Shown: positions 55,029 to 63,940 of the stretch, piece by piece | How positions within the stretch are numbered: the stretch's first letter is position 1 | Layout: each line of letters opens with the position of its first letter | Assembly (NCBI GenBank): GCA_947446925.1 | Contig: CANFHU010000001.1 | Coordinates: forward strand, 425,660-489,659 | From: Flavobacteriia bacterium | GTDB taxonomy: Bacteria > Bacteroidota > Bacteroidia > Flavobacteriales_D > Crocinitomicaceae | Direction of reading: 5' to 3' | DNA length: 64,000 nucleotides | Notes under the pieces: generated by a model | Database searches by the model: none | Told to the model about the DNA's origin: nothing | Seen by the model: only the letters and a program-made list of their open reading frames with translations | Made by a program: the position numbers and the translations under genes

Positions 55029-55886
55029 TTATTTATTTCTGCAAAAATTGGTTTCTTCTTTAATTTTTTTATCGATTATATTTAAATACCAATTGTTATT
55101 TTCTTCATTTCCTTTAAATGCGACTAATTTTGTTTTTATAGAATTGTAAAATTCGATAGTCTGATTACCCAAAGGAATATTTTCAATTAAATAAATATTA
55201 TTTATAAAAGATTCTTCCATTTCAATATCATTAATCTGTAAGAATATTTTAAAATAAATCAAATAACAATCTATATAGACATTATCAGTTTCAATAATTG
55301 GGTTTGCTAAATTAAATAGTTTTTCAGTTCCCCAATTCCACATTTCAACGTTTAGTTTGTCGCTATCTTCTTTAGAAAAATTGTTTAGGTGAGCAATAAT
55401 AGTTGGCTCATGTCCGTAAGTCCATGATTCTGTACTATCTGATTGATTTTTTATCAAATACTTAAACAACTGATGAGTTTTATCACCTTCAAATTTAGTT
55501 ATATCGTATCTAAATAATTCTTTTTTCCGATTTCTTACATGAATAGCTTGCAGTAATAGCTCTTTGAAATGTACGACGTACAAATAAATAATGGATGAAA
55601 TGAAAAATATGTTACTCCAAATAAATAAACCGTCCAATTTGTTGTATATTATCCCATATAGAATGACTATTAAAGACATTATTGCTAAAAAAGCAAAAGT
55701 TCTTTTTAACAGAATATTTGGTTCGACTTCTGAAAAAGAATATTTTGTTAACGAATATTTTATTAAAAAATATTTTATAATTAATAAGATTGCAACAGGA
55801 TAACCTAATATACAAATCATCACAACAACTCCTTCAAAATTGGAATATTGCCCTAAACGTAATTGATAAATTTCTAGGATTGTCAT
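55029..55886 (-). CDS. Unknown membrane protein between terminator repeats
   Basis: No family is recognised. The 285-residue product has four hydrophobic segments in the N-terminal 110 residues (about 20-40, 65-83, 89-108 among them), then a polar, helical domain of about 165 residues with many W, N, E and Y residues (SWTYGHEPTIIAHLNNF, VEMWNWGTEKLFNLANP). The gene is AT-rich and stands alone. It is bracketed by two nearly identical copies of the tRNA-Leu terminator, which suggests that it was inserted next to the tRNA (inference). Confidence 0.7.
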   Translation of the reverse strand: MTILEIYQLRLGQYSNFEGVVVMICILGYPVAILLIIKYFLIKYSLTKYSFSEVEPNILLKRTFAFLAIMSLIVILYGIIYNKLDGLFIWSNIFFISSIIYLYVVHFKELLLQAIHVRNRKKELFRYDITKFEGDKTHQLFKYLIKNQSDSTESWTYGHEPTIIAHLNNFSKEDSDKLNVEMWNWGTEKLFNLANPIIETDNVYIDCYLIYFKIFLQINDIEMEESFINNIYLIENIPLGNQTIEFYNSIKTKLVAFKGNEENNNWYLNIIDKKIKEETNFCRNK

Positions 55887-55967
55887 AATTTCAATGAAAT
55901 GATATTATCAGTTGAACATGTTTTTAAAAGAATAATTAGGTTACATTTCAAATACAGCGGAATTCAC

Positions 55968-56008
55968 AAAAAGAAAAACCTCAACTATCTTGCGATAACT
56001 GAGGTTTA
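55968..56008 (-). terminator. Terminator hairpin of tRNA-Leu, repeat copy 2
   Basis: Same 41-base segment as 54980-55020 with one difference (C for T at 55999). The stem is closed by a GCAA loop and has two G-U pairs, followed by T-runs on the minus strand. It lies 33 bases after the tRNA-Leu 3' end. Confidence 0.9.
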
Positions 56009-56041
56009 AGCTTACTCGTAAACTGGAAGCGTCTACTTGTG

Positions 56042-56123
56042 TACCCGAGGCCGGAATCGAACCGGCACTCCCGAAAGAACAGGATTTTGAATCCAGCGCG
56101 TCTACCAGTTCCGCCACTCGGGC
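56042..56123 (-). tRNA. tRNA-Leu (anticodon CAA)
   Basis: On the minus strand the 82-nt sequence begins GCCCGAGTGGCGGAAC and folds as a class II tRNA. The acceptor stem GCCCGAG/CTCGGGT is followed by discriminator A. The anticodon arm CTGGA-TTCAAAA-TCCTG gives CAA, with a U-U mismatch at its second pair. It has a long variable arm and a TTCGATTC T-loop. CCA is not encoded (CAC follows). A long variable arm and the D-loop fit leucine. Confidence 0.93.
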
Positions 56124-56161
56124 ATTTACGTATAAACGCTGTTATACTTCGAAACGGATTG

Positions 56162-56169
56162 CAAATATA
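56162..56169 (-). promoter_or_regulatory. Possible tRNA-Leu -7 element
   Basis: The minus strand reads TATATTTG, a full match to TAnnTTTG, 38 bases upstream of the tRNA 5' end. No TTG at the -33 spacing. It sits just 3' of the PAP2 gene. Confidence 0.45.
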
Positions 56170-56178
56170 CAAAAAGAA

Positions 56179-56760
56179 TTAATTTACTACTCTTTTAAGC
56201 CAAACAAATTTCCAAAGTAGGTAAGAAATTGTTGTTCCAACGATTGCTCCGCCTAGAATGTCGCTTAAATAATGCACACCTAAGTAGATGCGAGAAACTC
56301 CAACGAGTATGGCAATTATGTATAAAGTATAGATTAATTGTGGTGCTTTTTCTCTAAAGATGAGTCCAACAAATAATGCAATGGCAAAAAAGTTTGCAGC
56401 ATGGGAGGAAACAAAACCGTATTCACCACCTTGGTAGAATTCCCCATTTTTTTGTTTGTAAAAATGAAGTTGTGATTCCAATTCTAAATTGTGTGAAGGA
56501 CGATAACGTTCTACCGACTCCTTAATGATTTTTGAAGATACAAGATCAGAAAGTGCAATTGCTGTTATTACTAACACTACAAAATAGATTGTATTTTTCT
56601 TTCCAAAGTGTTGGTAGGCTAAATAAATCAGAAAAAGATACATTGGAATCCAGATAATTTTACCGGAAATCAACCACATAATTTCATCAAGTAATGGAGT
56701 ATGTATCGAATTTATTGCAAGTACAATCGCATGATCGATTGCTTCAAAATAATCAAGCAT
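56179..56760 (-). CDS. PAP2-family membrane phosphatase
   Basis: The 193-residue protein has about five membrane helices and the three phosphatase motifs of the PAP2 superfamily: KESVERYRP (about residues 78-86), the GFVSSHAAN block with the catalytic histidine (about 114-122) and [16 protein letters not shown] (about 157-172). Members dephosphorylate lipid pyrophosphates such as undecaprenyl diphosphate, phosphatidic acid or LPS components. Its start overlaps obg by 8 bases, so it ends the hpt-adk-obg-pap2 operon. Confidence 0.9.
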   Translation of the reverse strand: MLDYFEAIDHAIVLAINSIHTPLLDEIMWLISGKIIWIPMYLFLIYLAYQHFGKKNTIYFVVLVITAIALSDLVSSKIIKESVERYRPSHNLELESQLHFYKQKNGEFYQGGEYGFVSSHAANFFAIALFVGLIFREKAPQLIYTLYIIAILVGVSRIYLGVHYLSDILGGAIVGTTISYLLWKFVWLKRVVN

Positions 56761-57745
56761 TATTCAATTTTTTCCAAAGAAGGTCTTTTAATTCCACTAA
56801 ACCTTGTTGTGCTAACGAGGAAATAAACAAATATGGAATCGCTGGAATATCTACTTTCATTTGTTCTTTCATTTCATCGTCCAACATATCTGATTTAGTT
56901 ATTGCTAGAACACGCTCTTTGTTTAACAATTCAGGATTATATTGACGTAATTCGTTGAGTAAAACATCATATTCTTTTTGAATGTTATCTGAATCAGCCG
57001 GAATCATGAATAACAAAATTGAATTTCGTTCAATATGACGTAAGAAACGAAGTCCTAATCCTTTTCCCGTATGAGCTCCTTCGATAATACCTGGGATATC
57101 CGCCATAATAAAGGAATGATGCGTACGGTAAGGTACAATTCCTAAATTTGGTCGTAGGGTTGTAAAGGCATAATCGCCAATTTCTGGTTTCGCAGAACTT
57201 AAAACAGACAGTAGTGTACTTTTTCCAGCATTTGGAAATCCTACTAAACCTACATCCGCTAAAATTTTTAGTTCCAATATCATCCAATTTTCACGCCCTG
57301 GTTCACCGGGTTGAGCGAATTGTGGAGCGCGATTGATACTGGATTTGAAATAGCTATTTCCACGTCCACCACGTCCACCTGGAACTAATATTTTTTCTTC
57401 TTTGTCCGCAGTGATTTCAAAAAGTACTTCCCCTGTTTCAGAATCTTTGGCAATGGTGCCAATTGGAACTTCAATGTATTGATCGTCTCCTTCTGCACCA
57501 GTTTTCAAGTTACCTGTACCATGAACTCCGTGACCAGCTTTGATATGTTTTTTGAATTTTAGGTGAAGCAATGTCCATAATTGTACATTTCCACGCACAA
57601 TGATGTGTCCACCACGACCACCATCACCACCATCAGGACCACCTAATGGAATATATTTCTCTCTACGATAATGCGTAGATCCGCCACCTCCGTTTCCAGA
57701 AGTACAATGTATGTTTACGTAATCTACGAAATTATCTGAAGCCAT
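56753..57745 (-). CDS. obg: GTPase Obg
   Basis: Obg is a ribosome-associated essential GTPase. The 330-residue protein has the glycine-rich Obg fold at the N-terminus ([17 protein letters not shown], then [14 protein letters not shown], to about residue 155), followed by the G domain: G1 [10 protein letters not shown] (about 165-174), G3 [11 protein letters not shown]4 TKSD. There is no C-terminal OCT domain, which is usual in this phylum. It starts 4 bases after adk. Confidence 0.96.
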   Translation of the reverse strand: MASDNFVDYVNIHCTSGNGGGGSTHYRREKYIPLGGPDGGDGGRGGHIIVRGNVQLWTLLHLKFKKHIKAGHGVHGTGNLKTGAEGDDQYIEVPIGTIAKDSETGEVLFEITADKEEKILVPGGRGGRGNSYFKSSINRAPQFAQPGEPGRENWMILELKILADVGLVGFPNAGKSTLLSVLSSAKPEIGDYAFTTLRPNLGIVPYRTHHSFIMADIPGIIEGAHTGKGLGLRFLRHIERNSILLFMIPADSDNIQKEYDVLLNELRQYNPELLNKERVLAITKSDMLDDEMKEQMKVDIPAIPYLFISSLAQQGLVELKDLLWKKLNNA

Positions 57746-57749
57746 ATTT

Positions 57750-58325
57750 TTATTTTAATGCGTCAATCGCTGTATATAATCGGTTAGAAATTTCATCAAT
57801 TTCTCCAATACCATCTATTGAAACGAATTTATTTTGTCCTTGGTAAAAGTCTTTTACCGGTTTAGTCTCGTTGTTATACACATCGATACGTTTTTGAATT
57901 ACCTCAGGATTAACATCATCAGGTCGTCCACTACTTTGTCCACGTAAAAGTAAACGCGTTCTAAGTTCCGCTTCTTCTACTTCTAAAGCCAACATTATCG
58001 AAATTGTTGTATTTAAAGTCGCTAAAAAAGCATCTAGCGCTTGTGCTTGTGCATTTGTACGAGGAAAGCCATCAAAGATAAATCCATTTGCATCCGGGTG
58101 TTTTAACACCTCTGAACGCAACATATTGATTGTTACTTCATCAGGGACAAGTGCTCCTTGATCCATAAAACTTTTAGCTAATTTACCAAGTTCTGTTTCG
58201 CCCTTGATATTAGCTCTAAAAATATCTCCTGTTGAAAGGTGGATTAATCCATATTTTTGAATTAATCTTTCTGACTGAGTTCCTTTCCCAGCACCTGGAG
58301 GTCCGAATAAAACAATATTTAACAT
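57750..58325 (-). CDS. adk: Adenylate kinase
   Basis: Adenylate kinase interconverts AMP, ADP and ATP. The 191-residue protein has the P-loop [14 protein letters not shown] (residues 8-21), the AMP-binding [18 protein letters not shown] and [14 protein letters not shown] segments. It has the short LID, without the zinc-type insert. It overlaps hpt upstream by 7 bases. Confidence 0.97.
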   Translation of the reverse strand: MLNIVLFGPPGAGKGTQSERLIQKYGLIHLSTGDIFRANIKGETELGKLAKSFMDQGALVPDEVTINMLRSEVLKHPDANGFIFDGFPRTNAQAQALDAFLATLNTTISIMLALEVEEAELRTRLLLRGQSSGRPDDVNPEVIQKRIDVYNNETKPVKDFYQGQNKFVSIDGIGEIDEISNRLYTAIDALK

Positions 58326-58873
58326 AGTGGTATTTTTGGGTCACTACCCTTTATTTGGTAAATAGATTCTAAATTCCGTCCATAACCATCAAAATCCATT
58401 CCATAACCAACAATAAATTCGTTGGAGATGTTAAATCCGATGTATCTAGGAGAATATTTTCCTTTAAATGCTGCTGGCTTAAATAGTAATGTTGCGATCG
58501 ATATCGAAGCAGGTTGCTGTTTCTCAAGTGTCTCTACAACATATTCCATCGTAGCGCCAGTGTCTATGATGTCTTCTATAATCACAATGTGTTTTCCAGT
58601 AATTTTGGATTGTAGTCCAATTAATTCATGGATCGTCCCAGAACTCTCCATTGCTTCGTAGGATTTAATTTTCAAAAAAGAAATGATAGTTTGAAGGTTT
58701 ATTTTTTTAAATAAATCACTCGCAAACATGAATGAACCATCTAAAATAGCGATAAATTCAACTTCTTTTCCTGTAAAATCCGCATTGATTTCTTTGGACA
58801 ACAAAGCAATACGCTCTTGAATTTCTTCAACAGAAATGTATTTTTCGAATGATTTGTTTAGAATTTCAATCAC
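58319..58873 (-). CDS. hpt: Hypoxanthine phosphoribosyltransferase
   Basis: This enzyme salvages hypoxanthine (or guanine) with PRPP. The 184-residue protein has the PRPP motif VIIEDIIDTGATMEYV (about residues 95-110) and EFIAILDGSFMFASDLF (about 40-56), plus the C-terminal FIVGYGMDFDGYGRNL. Length fits the family. It leads the hpt-adk-obg-pap2 operon, with nucleotide metabolism genes adjacent. Confidence 0.96.
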   Translation of the reverse strand: MIEILNKSFEKYISVEEIQERIALLSKEINADFTGKEVEFIAILDGSFMFASDLFKKINLQTIISFLKIKSYEAMESSGTIHELIGLQSKITGKHIVIIEDIIDTGATMEYVVETLEKQQPASISIATLLFKPAAFKGKYSPRYIGFNISNEFIVGYGMDFDGYGRNLESIYQIKGSDPKIPLC

Positions 58874-58893
58874 TTGGTGCTTTGTTTTGACTG

Positions 58894-58901
58894 CAAAGGT
58901 A
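58894..58901 (-). promoter_or_regulatory. Possible hpt operon -7 element
   Basis: The minus strand reads TACCTTTG, a full match to TAnnTTTG, 20 bases before the hpt ATG. The -33 TTG is not in the expected place. Confidence 0.45.
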
Positions 58902-58952
58902 CAATTTTTCTGTGAAAAGTATATTTTTGATACTAAGTCATTTACATTTATT

Positions 58953-59399
58953 CTATAAAATATAGCGCAAATGGAAAGTGATGGGGGATTTTTGGCTTGG
59001 GTTTATAACAACTAAGAATTGTTTAAAATTTGGTTTTGTAAATCCTTCATGATAATAATTTGAAAAACCGAACCCTTCCTTAGGCATTCCAATCATATTA
59101 TACTGCATTTTATAGTCACTGTTTTCGTCATCTAGTATAGAAAGACCATAAATTCCAGATTCAATTTCAATGGATGATTTTAGAGTTCCATTTACGAGCT
59201 CTTTTTTTGGTATTAAGATTATTTTAAATGGTTTTTCTTGTTCGAATGAACTTGCATCTTTGAATACACCAATGGATAATCGACCTTTTGCATTTTTGAT
59301 GTTTTTGACAATTATGGGAATAGTATTTATTGTTGAATTAGTAAAACTCGAAGTTATTAGAAAAGTCGTCAGGATTAAAAATAGTAGTGGATATTTCAT
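58953..59399 (-). CDS. Secreted DUF2141-family protein
   Basis: I start at the ATG at 59399 (148 residues), which gives a clean signal peptide (MKYPLLFLILTTFLITSS). The mature part is beta-rich: IPIIVKNIKNAKGRLSIGVFKDASSFE, IESGIYGLSILDDENSDYKMQYNMIGMPKEGFGFSN. This is the DUF2141 pattern, including the GMPKEGFGFSN block. Function is unknown; members are exported. It is isolated, 79 bases before the hpt promoter region. Confidence 0.83.
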   Translation of the reverse strand: MKYPLLFLILTTFLITSSFTNSTINTIPIIVKNIKNAKGRLSIGVFKDASSFEQEKPFKIILIPKKELVNGTLKSSIEIESGIYGLSILDDENSDYKMQYNMIGMPKEGFGFSNYYHEGFTKPNFKQFLVVINPSQKSPITFHLRYIL

Positions 59400-59520
59400 A
59401 GCATTAAAAATACAAAATTTCTTTTTACAAATTTTTAAGTTCAAAATTGTTTTTATTGTGTTTCTTTTTCATCACGTTCTTTGGATATTTATTCCTAATT
59501 TCAAGTAAAATTAACAAACA

Positions 59521-61818
59521 ATGCTCGAAACAACATCCACCTCTGAATTAGCAATTCGCTTTATTAATCAAACCAATCGATCTATTTTTTTAACAGGAAA
59601 AGCAGGAACAGGTAAAACCACTTTACTGAAACGTATCATTACTACAACACATAAGAAAGCAGTCATTGTAGCACCAACTGGAATTGCTGCTTTGAATGCT
59701 GGTGGGGTAACTATCCATTCTTTTTTTCAATTGCCTTTTTCTGGTTTTATTCCAGAGTTTGGGGTAACACCAAAATTTAATGACCGTGTAAAATGGGAAA
59801 CCAAAGACACCTTGGTCAAACATTTTCGAATACCAGCCAAACGTAAAGCACTATTCCAATCCATGGAACTACTCGTAATTGATGAAGTGAGTATGTTGCG
59901 TGCGGATTTATTGGATGCGATTGATTGGACACTTAGGTCAATTAGAAAACGAAATGAACCTTTTGGTGGTGTACAAGTACTTTTTATAGGTGACTTATTA
60001 CAACTTCCACCGGTTGTCAAAAATGAAGAATGGGCGGAACTGAAAAATTATTACAATGGTATTTTCTTTTTTCATGCAAAAGTTGTTCAAGAAAACCCAC
60101 CTTTATTTATTGAACTTACCAAGATTTATCGTCAGGATGATGAACGATTTATACATTTATTAAATCATCTACGTAATAATCAAATTGATGAAACGGATAT
60201 TAAAGTTTTAAATGATTATGTACATCCTAATTTTGATGTAAAAAATAATCCAGGGTATATCACACTAACTACCCATAATGCGAAGGCGGACGCCATTAAT
60301 TTACAATCATTACATGAGTTAAAAGGGAATTCACGAAAATATTCGGCGGATATAACAGGAGAATTCCCGATTCATATGTACCCATTGGATGAAGTTTTAG
60401 AATTGAAAATAGGGGCACAAGTCATGTTTGTGAAAAACGATTTATCGTTTGAAAAAAATTATTACAATGGTAAAATGGGTGTAGTGAAAGAAATTTCCTC
60501 CCAAGAAATTTTAGTGCATTTTCCGGAAGAGAAGAAAACGATAGAAGTCGAAAAATACGAGTGGCAAAACATCCGATATACGCTTGATGAAGGTACCAAA
60601 GAAATAAAAGAAGAGGTATTAGGAACTTTTGTTCATTATCCTTTGAAATTAGCCTGGGCGATAACGGTACATAAAAGTCAGGGCTTGACCTTTGAAAAAG
60701 CTATTTTGGATGTTTCACAGGTTTTTGCACCAGGACAAGCATATGTTGCACTTTCTCGTTTGCGAAGTTTAAATGGACTTGTATTATTGTCCCCGATGCA
60801 GATGAATGGTTTGAGTAATGACCAACAAGTGATGAGTTATACGGCTAGTAAACCGGAAGACCAGGTTCTCGAAAAATTCTTGGAAGATGACACCATTCAT
60901 TTTGTATATACTTTTTTGGCTAAATCTTTTGAGTGGCGTGATGTCGATGCCATGTGGCGCATTCATGATTCAAGTTATACATTATTAGGCTCAAAAAGTG
61001 AGAAAGGTAAACACAAGACTTGGGCTGCACATCAAGCAAGTGTTTTTCATTCTATGGTCGAACCGGCTCAGAAATTTATAAGTCAACTCCATAAATTATT
61101 CTCTTCCAAGCCTATATCATTGGAATTTATAGCGGAAAGAGTTACCGCTGCAAATGCTTATTTCTTTAAAACGTTGGAAAACTGTGCGATTAGTACGTTG
61201 AAAAAAATGGAAGAAGTAAAACGCATCAAAAAAATCAAGGCGTATTACGAAGAGTTAGAAGAATTAGAAACTGCACAGTTTGAAATTTTAACATCCTTAC
61301 TTCGTGCAGGTAATATGCTCGAAATGCTGTTAAAAGGAGAAGAAATTACTAAAGATAAAATCTGGAAACCTGAAATATTAAATTACAGAAAGAATATTTT
61401 AGATCAACTAAAACTGGAACAATTGCAAACGCCAACTTCATTCCTTGACGATATTTTCGAAGAAGAAGAGGAGAAACTTTCCGTAAAAAAAGGGACAAAA
61501 TCTAAAACTTCAAAAGAACCTAAAAAGTCTACCTATGAAGTGACTTTAGAGTTGATTCGTGAAAATAAGTCACTTTCAGAAATTGCTGCTTCTCGTGTTA
61601 TGTCGGAAGGAACAATTGTATCCCATTTTGTGAAATTGATTAAAATGGGTGATTTACAATTGGCGGAGGTAATGTCTTCCGATCGTATTTCAGAATTAGC
61701 AGATATTTTTGATGGATACTCCGAACTTTCCCTCACTCCTTTAAAAGAAAAAGTAGGAGAAGCGTTTACTTGGGATGAATTGAAATTGTATCGTGCAAGT
61801 TTGGAAGTAGGGGAATAG
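59521..61818 (+). CDS. PIF1-like helicase with C-terminal HTH domain
   Basis: The 765-residue protein has an N-terminal PIF1/RecD-type helicase core: Walker A TGKAGTGKTTLL (about residues 25-36), VAPTGIAALNAGG (motif Ia), VIDEVSMLR (Walker B, about 118-126), GDLLQLPPV (motif III) and the C-terminal helicase motif TVHKSQGLTFEKAILDV (about 385-400). From about residue 655 a winged-helix/HTH_40-type domain (YEVTLELIRENKSLSEIAASR) follows, as in RecQ-type proteins. In Bacteroidota this composite is common; its role in genome stability is inferred. It converges on the TPR gene with 1 base between. Confidence 0.88.
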   Translation: MLETTSTSELAIRFINQTNRSIFLTGKAGTGKTTLLKRIITTTHKKAVIVAPTGIAALNAGGVTIHSFFQLPFSGFIPEFGVTPKFNDRVKWETKDTLVKHFRIPAKRKALFQSMELLVIDEVSMLRADLLDAIDWTLRSIRKRNEPFGGVQVLFIGDLLQLPPVVKNEEWAELKNYYNGIFFFHAKVVQENPPLFIELTKIYRQDDERFIHLLNHLRNNQIDETDIKVLNDYVHPNFDVKNNPGYITLTTHNAKADAINLQSLHELKGNSRKYSADITGEFPIHMYPLDEVLELKIGAQVMFVKNDLSFEKNYYNGKMGVVKEISSQEILVHFPEEKKTIEVEKYEWQNIRYTLDEGTKEIKEEVLGTFVHYPLKLAWAITVHKSQGLTFEKAILDVSQVFAPGQAYVALSRLRSLNGLVLLSPMQMNGLSNDQQVMSYTASKPEDQVLEKFLEDDTIHFVYTFLAKSFEWRDVDAMWRIHDSSYTLLGSKSEKGKHKTWAAHQASVFHSMVEPAQKFISQLHKLFSSKPISLEFIAERVTAANAYFFKTLENCAISTLKKMEEVKRIKKIKAYYEELEELETAQFEILTSLLRAGNMLEMLLKGEEITKDKIWKPEILNYRKNILDQLKLEQLQTPTSFLDDIFEEEEEKLSVKKGTKSKTSKEPKKSTYEVTLELIRENKSLSEIAASRVMSEGTIVSHFVKLIKMGDLQLAEVMSSDRISELADIFDGYSELSLTPLKEKVGEAFTWDELKLYRASLEVGE

Positions 61819-61819
61819 T

Positions 61820-62629
61820 CTACTTTCCACATTTAGCAAGTAGTGAACCACTTACTTTTATTCCTAATTCTAGCGCTTTGTCAATTGCCTTACACGCTCC
61901 CTTTGGATCTTCTAAAGCAAATTTAGTTTCAGCAATCTTGACGTAGGTATTACCACCGTCTAAATCTGGGTCGTTTCCTTTTTGGTAATCCTCTAATGCA
62001 CCTTTGAAATCATTCATCGCAAATTTTATTTCTCCTCGCACAATATAGGAAGATGGAAATTGCTCAAATTGAATAAATTCTGTAGCAAATTTTAGTGCTT
62101 CTGAATAATTTCCTATTCCGGCATACCCTTTTGCTAGTGTTCCAAATACCGAAGAAGGTGTCATGGGATCTAATTTTAATGCTTTTTTTGCATCGTTAAT
62201 TCCACCCATAAAATCTTTTAAGTAAACTTTTACATCTGAACGATTAAAAAAATAATTGAAGTTGCTACTATCAATGTTGATTGCCGTGTTTAAGTCGATT
62301 AATGCATTTGGATAATCTCCTTTAAATATTTGGCAATTTGCGCGCGCATTGTACGCTTCATCGTAATCTGATTTTAAAGTAATTGCTTTGGAAAATTCTG
62401 CTATTCCTTCCCCTAAATTTTTACTGTTTTTGATCAATCCTAGATAATAATAAGCTTCGGCTTCATTTGGGTTATGATGTAATTCCTTTTCAAAATGTTT
62501 CAAAGCAACGTCAAATTCTTGTTTGTTAAATGCTTCTATTCCTTTATGGAGATGTCTATCTATATGTTCTTGTGCACCTAGAGACGCACAAAAAAGAAAT
62601 GAAAAAAGAACAATTATAATTGTTTTCAT
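61820..62629 (-). CDS. Secreted tetratricopeptide-repeat protein
   Basis: I start at the ATG at 62629 (269 residues), giving the signal peptide MKTIIIVLFSFLFCASLGAQ; the longer frame from 62665 would cover a TATCTTTG promoter-like element. The mature protein is a row of about six TPR motifs from residue 22 (AFNKQEFDVALKHFEKELHHNPNEAEAYYYLG, EGIAEFSKAITLKSDYDEAYNARA and so on). Such proteins scaffold other proteins; the partner is unknown. The C-terminus has LLAKCGK. Confidence 0.85.
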   Translation of the reverse strand: MKTIIIVLFSFLFCASLGAQEHIDRHLHKGIEAFNKQEFDVALKHFEKELHHNPNEAEAYYYLGLIKNSKNLGEGIAEFSKAITLKSDYDEAYNARANCQIFKGDYPNALIDLNTAINIDSSNFNYFFNRSDVKVYLKDFMGGINDAKKALKLDPMTPSSVFGTLAKGYAGIGNYSEALKFATEFIQFEQFPSSYIVRGEIKFAMNDFKGALEDYQKGNDPDLDGGNTYVKIAETKFALEDPKGACKAIDKALELGIKVSGSLLAKCGK

Positions 62630-62644
62630 GGGTACATTTTTAAA

Positions 62645-62652
62645 CAAAGATA
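62645..62652 (-). promoter_or_regulatory. Possible promoter element of the TPR gene
   Basis: TATCTTTG on the minus strand matches TAnnTTTG and lies 15 bases before the chosen start, which favours that start over the longer frame. No -33 TTG is seen. Confidence 0.4.
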
Positions 62653-62689
62653 CAAAACAATGCAAAAAACATTATTTTTACTTTATCCT

Positions 62690-63847
62690 ATGAAAAGTAT
62701 AATCATTCTCCTCATTTCAGTAGTTATAAGTATTACTTCTTGTACTACAAAAACAGAACACAAATTAAAGTCTTCTCCAAAAAACGAATTATACAAGCCT
62801 AAATTCAATGGTTTGTCAAAACAATTTATTTCTAATAAAAGGAAACATATTTATCCGTTTTACACGAAAATACTTGGAAACGATCGATTTAACGGAATGT
62901 TTTTGGTGGCTAAAAACGGTAAAATAATTTTCGAAAAAGTAAATGGTTATTTAGATTACTCCAAGGAGAAAAAATTGGAAATCACTACGCCAATCCATCT
63001 TGCCTCCATTAGTAAGTCTGTTACTGCTTTAGCAATTATGCGTTTAGTAGACAAAAAAGAAATTGCTTTAGAAGACGATGTGCGAAAATATTTGCCGATT
63101 TTTCCATATAAAGGAGTGACTATTCGTATGTTATTAACGCATCGTAGTGGCGTTCCGTATTATGGATATTTTGCGGATCCAATATGGGACCACTCTAAAA
63201 AAATGACGAATCAGGATGTGTTAAAACTATTGAATAAACATGTATTTCCACTCAATTTCCCTTCCGGGACCCATTTTGCATATTGCAATACGAATTACGC
63301 TTTATTAGCTCTTGTTGTAGAAAAAGTTACAGGTGTAAATTTTCCAAAAGCAATGAAAAAGTTGGTGTTTGATCCTTTAAAAATGTACCATAGTTTTATT
63401 TTAGATACCCCAGAGAAGATTAATGAAATTTCCCCTTCTTATAATTCTCGTTTTCAAATACAAGCGGTTGATTTTTTAGATGGAATTTATGGGGACAAAA
63501 ACATGTATAGTACTGCACGTGATTTACTTAAAATGGATATTGCTACCTATTCAACAGACTTTCTATCTAAACAATCTCGCGAGGAAATATATAAAGGATA
63601 TAGTTACGAAAATCCAGGAACTAGAAATTATGGATTAGGCATGCGTATGGTGGAAGTCCCAGATAAAAAACCGTATTTCTTTCATACAGGATGGTGGCAT
63701 GGAAACACTGGTTGCTATGCGACATTGCGTGGAGATACGGTTTGTATTATTGCTTTATCTAACTCATATACACGAAGTGTATACCAAGTACATCGTTTAA
63801 CAGAAATGTTTGAAGGGTATCCATTTGAATACAAGGACGAAGAATAA
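62690..63847 (+). CDS. Serine beta-lactamase-like lipoprotein
   Basis: I start at 62690 (385 residues), because MKSIIILLISVVISITSC is a lipoprotein signal with the cysteine at about residue 18; the ATG at 62660 would add 10 residues. The protein is of the beta-lactamase/D-alanyl-D-alanine carboxypeptidase (class C) family: catalytic serine-lysine in ASISKSVT (S-x-x-K), tyrosine in YCNTNYALL (Y-x-N) and HTG in FFHTGWWHG. It is more likely a peptidase or esterase of the envelope than a true resistance enzyme (inference). It is divergent from the TPR gene. Confidence 0.87.
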   Translation: MKSIIILLISVVISITSCTTKTEHKLKSSPKNELYKPKFNGLSKQFISNKRKHIYPFYTKILGNDRFNGMFLVAKNGKIIFEKVNGYLDYSKEKKLEITTPIHLASISKSVTALAIMRLVDKKEIALEDDVRKYLPIFPYKGVTIRMLLTHRSGVPYYGYFADPIWDHSKKMTNQDVLKLLNKHVFPLNFPSGTHFAYCNTNYALLALVVEKVTGVNFPKAMKKLVFDPLKMYHSFILDTPEKINEISPSYNSRFQIQAVDFLDGIYGDKNMYSTARDLLKMDIATYSTDFLSKQSREEIYKGYSYENPGTRNYGLGMRMVEVPDKKPYFFHTGWWHGNTGCYATLRGDTVCIIALSNSYTRSVYQVHRLTEMFEGYPFEYKDEE

Positions 63848-63908
63848 TTCAGAATTTGACTAGTCCTAAATAAGCGATACAGATTATTAAAGACTAAAAT
63901 ACATAATT

Positions 63909-63940
63909 ATATCCCAGTAAACACGTGTTTACTGGGATAT
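63909..63940. terminator. Rho-independent terminator, perfect palindrome
   Basis: A 32-base perfect inverted repeat, arms ATATCCCAGTAAACAC and GTGTTTACTGGGATAT, is followed by TTGTTTTTTATAAG. It lies 61 bases after the lipoprotein gene stop and should end its transcript; being symmetric, it could also act on the other strand. Confidence 0.8.

Noticed and set aside
55981..56172. A 63-codon open frame on the minus strand over the tRNA-Leu region
   Set aside because: It is a chance translation of the tRNA gene and its flanks; the tRNA fold explains the sequence.
62690..63847. Antibiotic-resistance beta-lactamase
   Set aside because: The SxxK, YxN and HTG motifs define the broad serine hydrolase family; lipoprotein targeting and distant similarity do not support a resistance claim.
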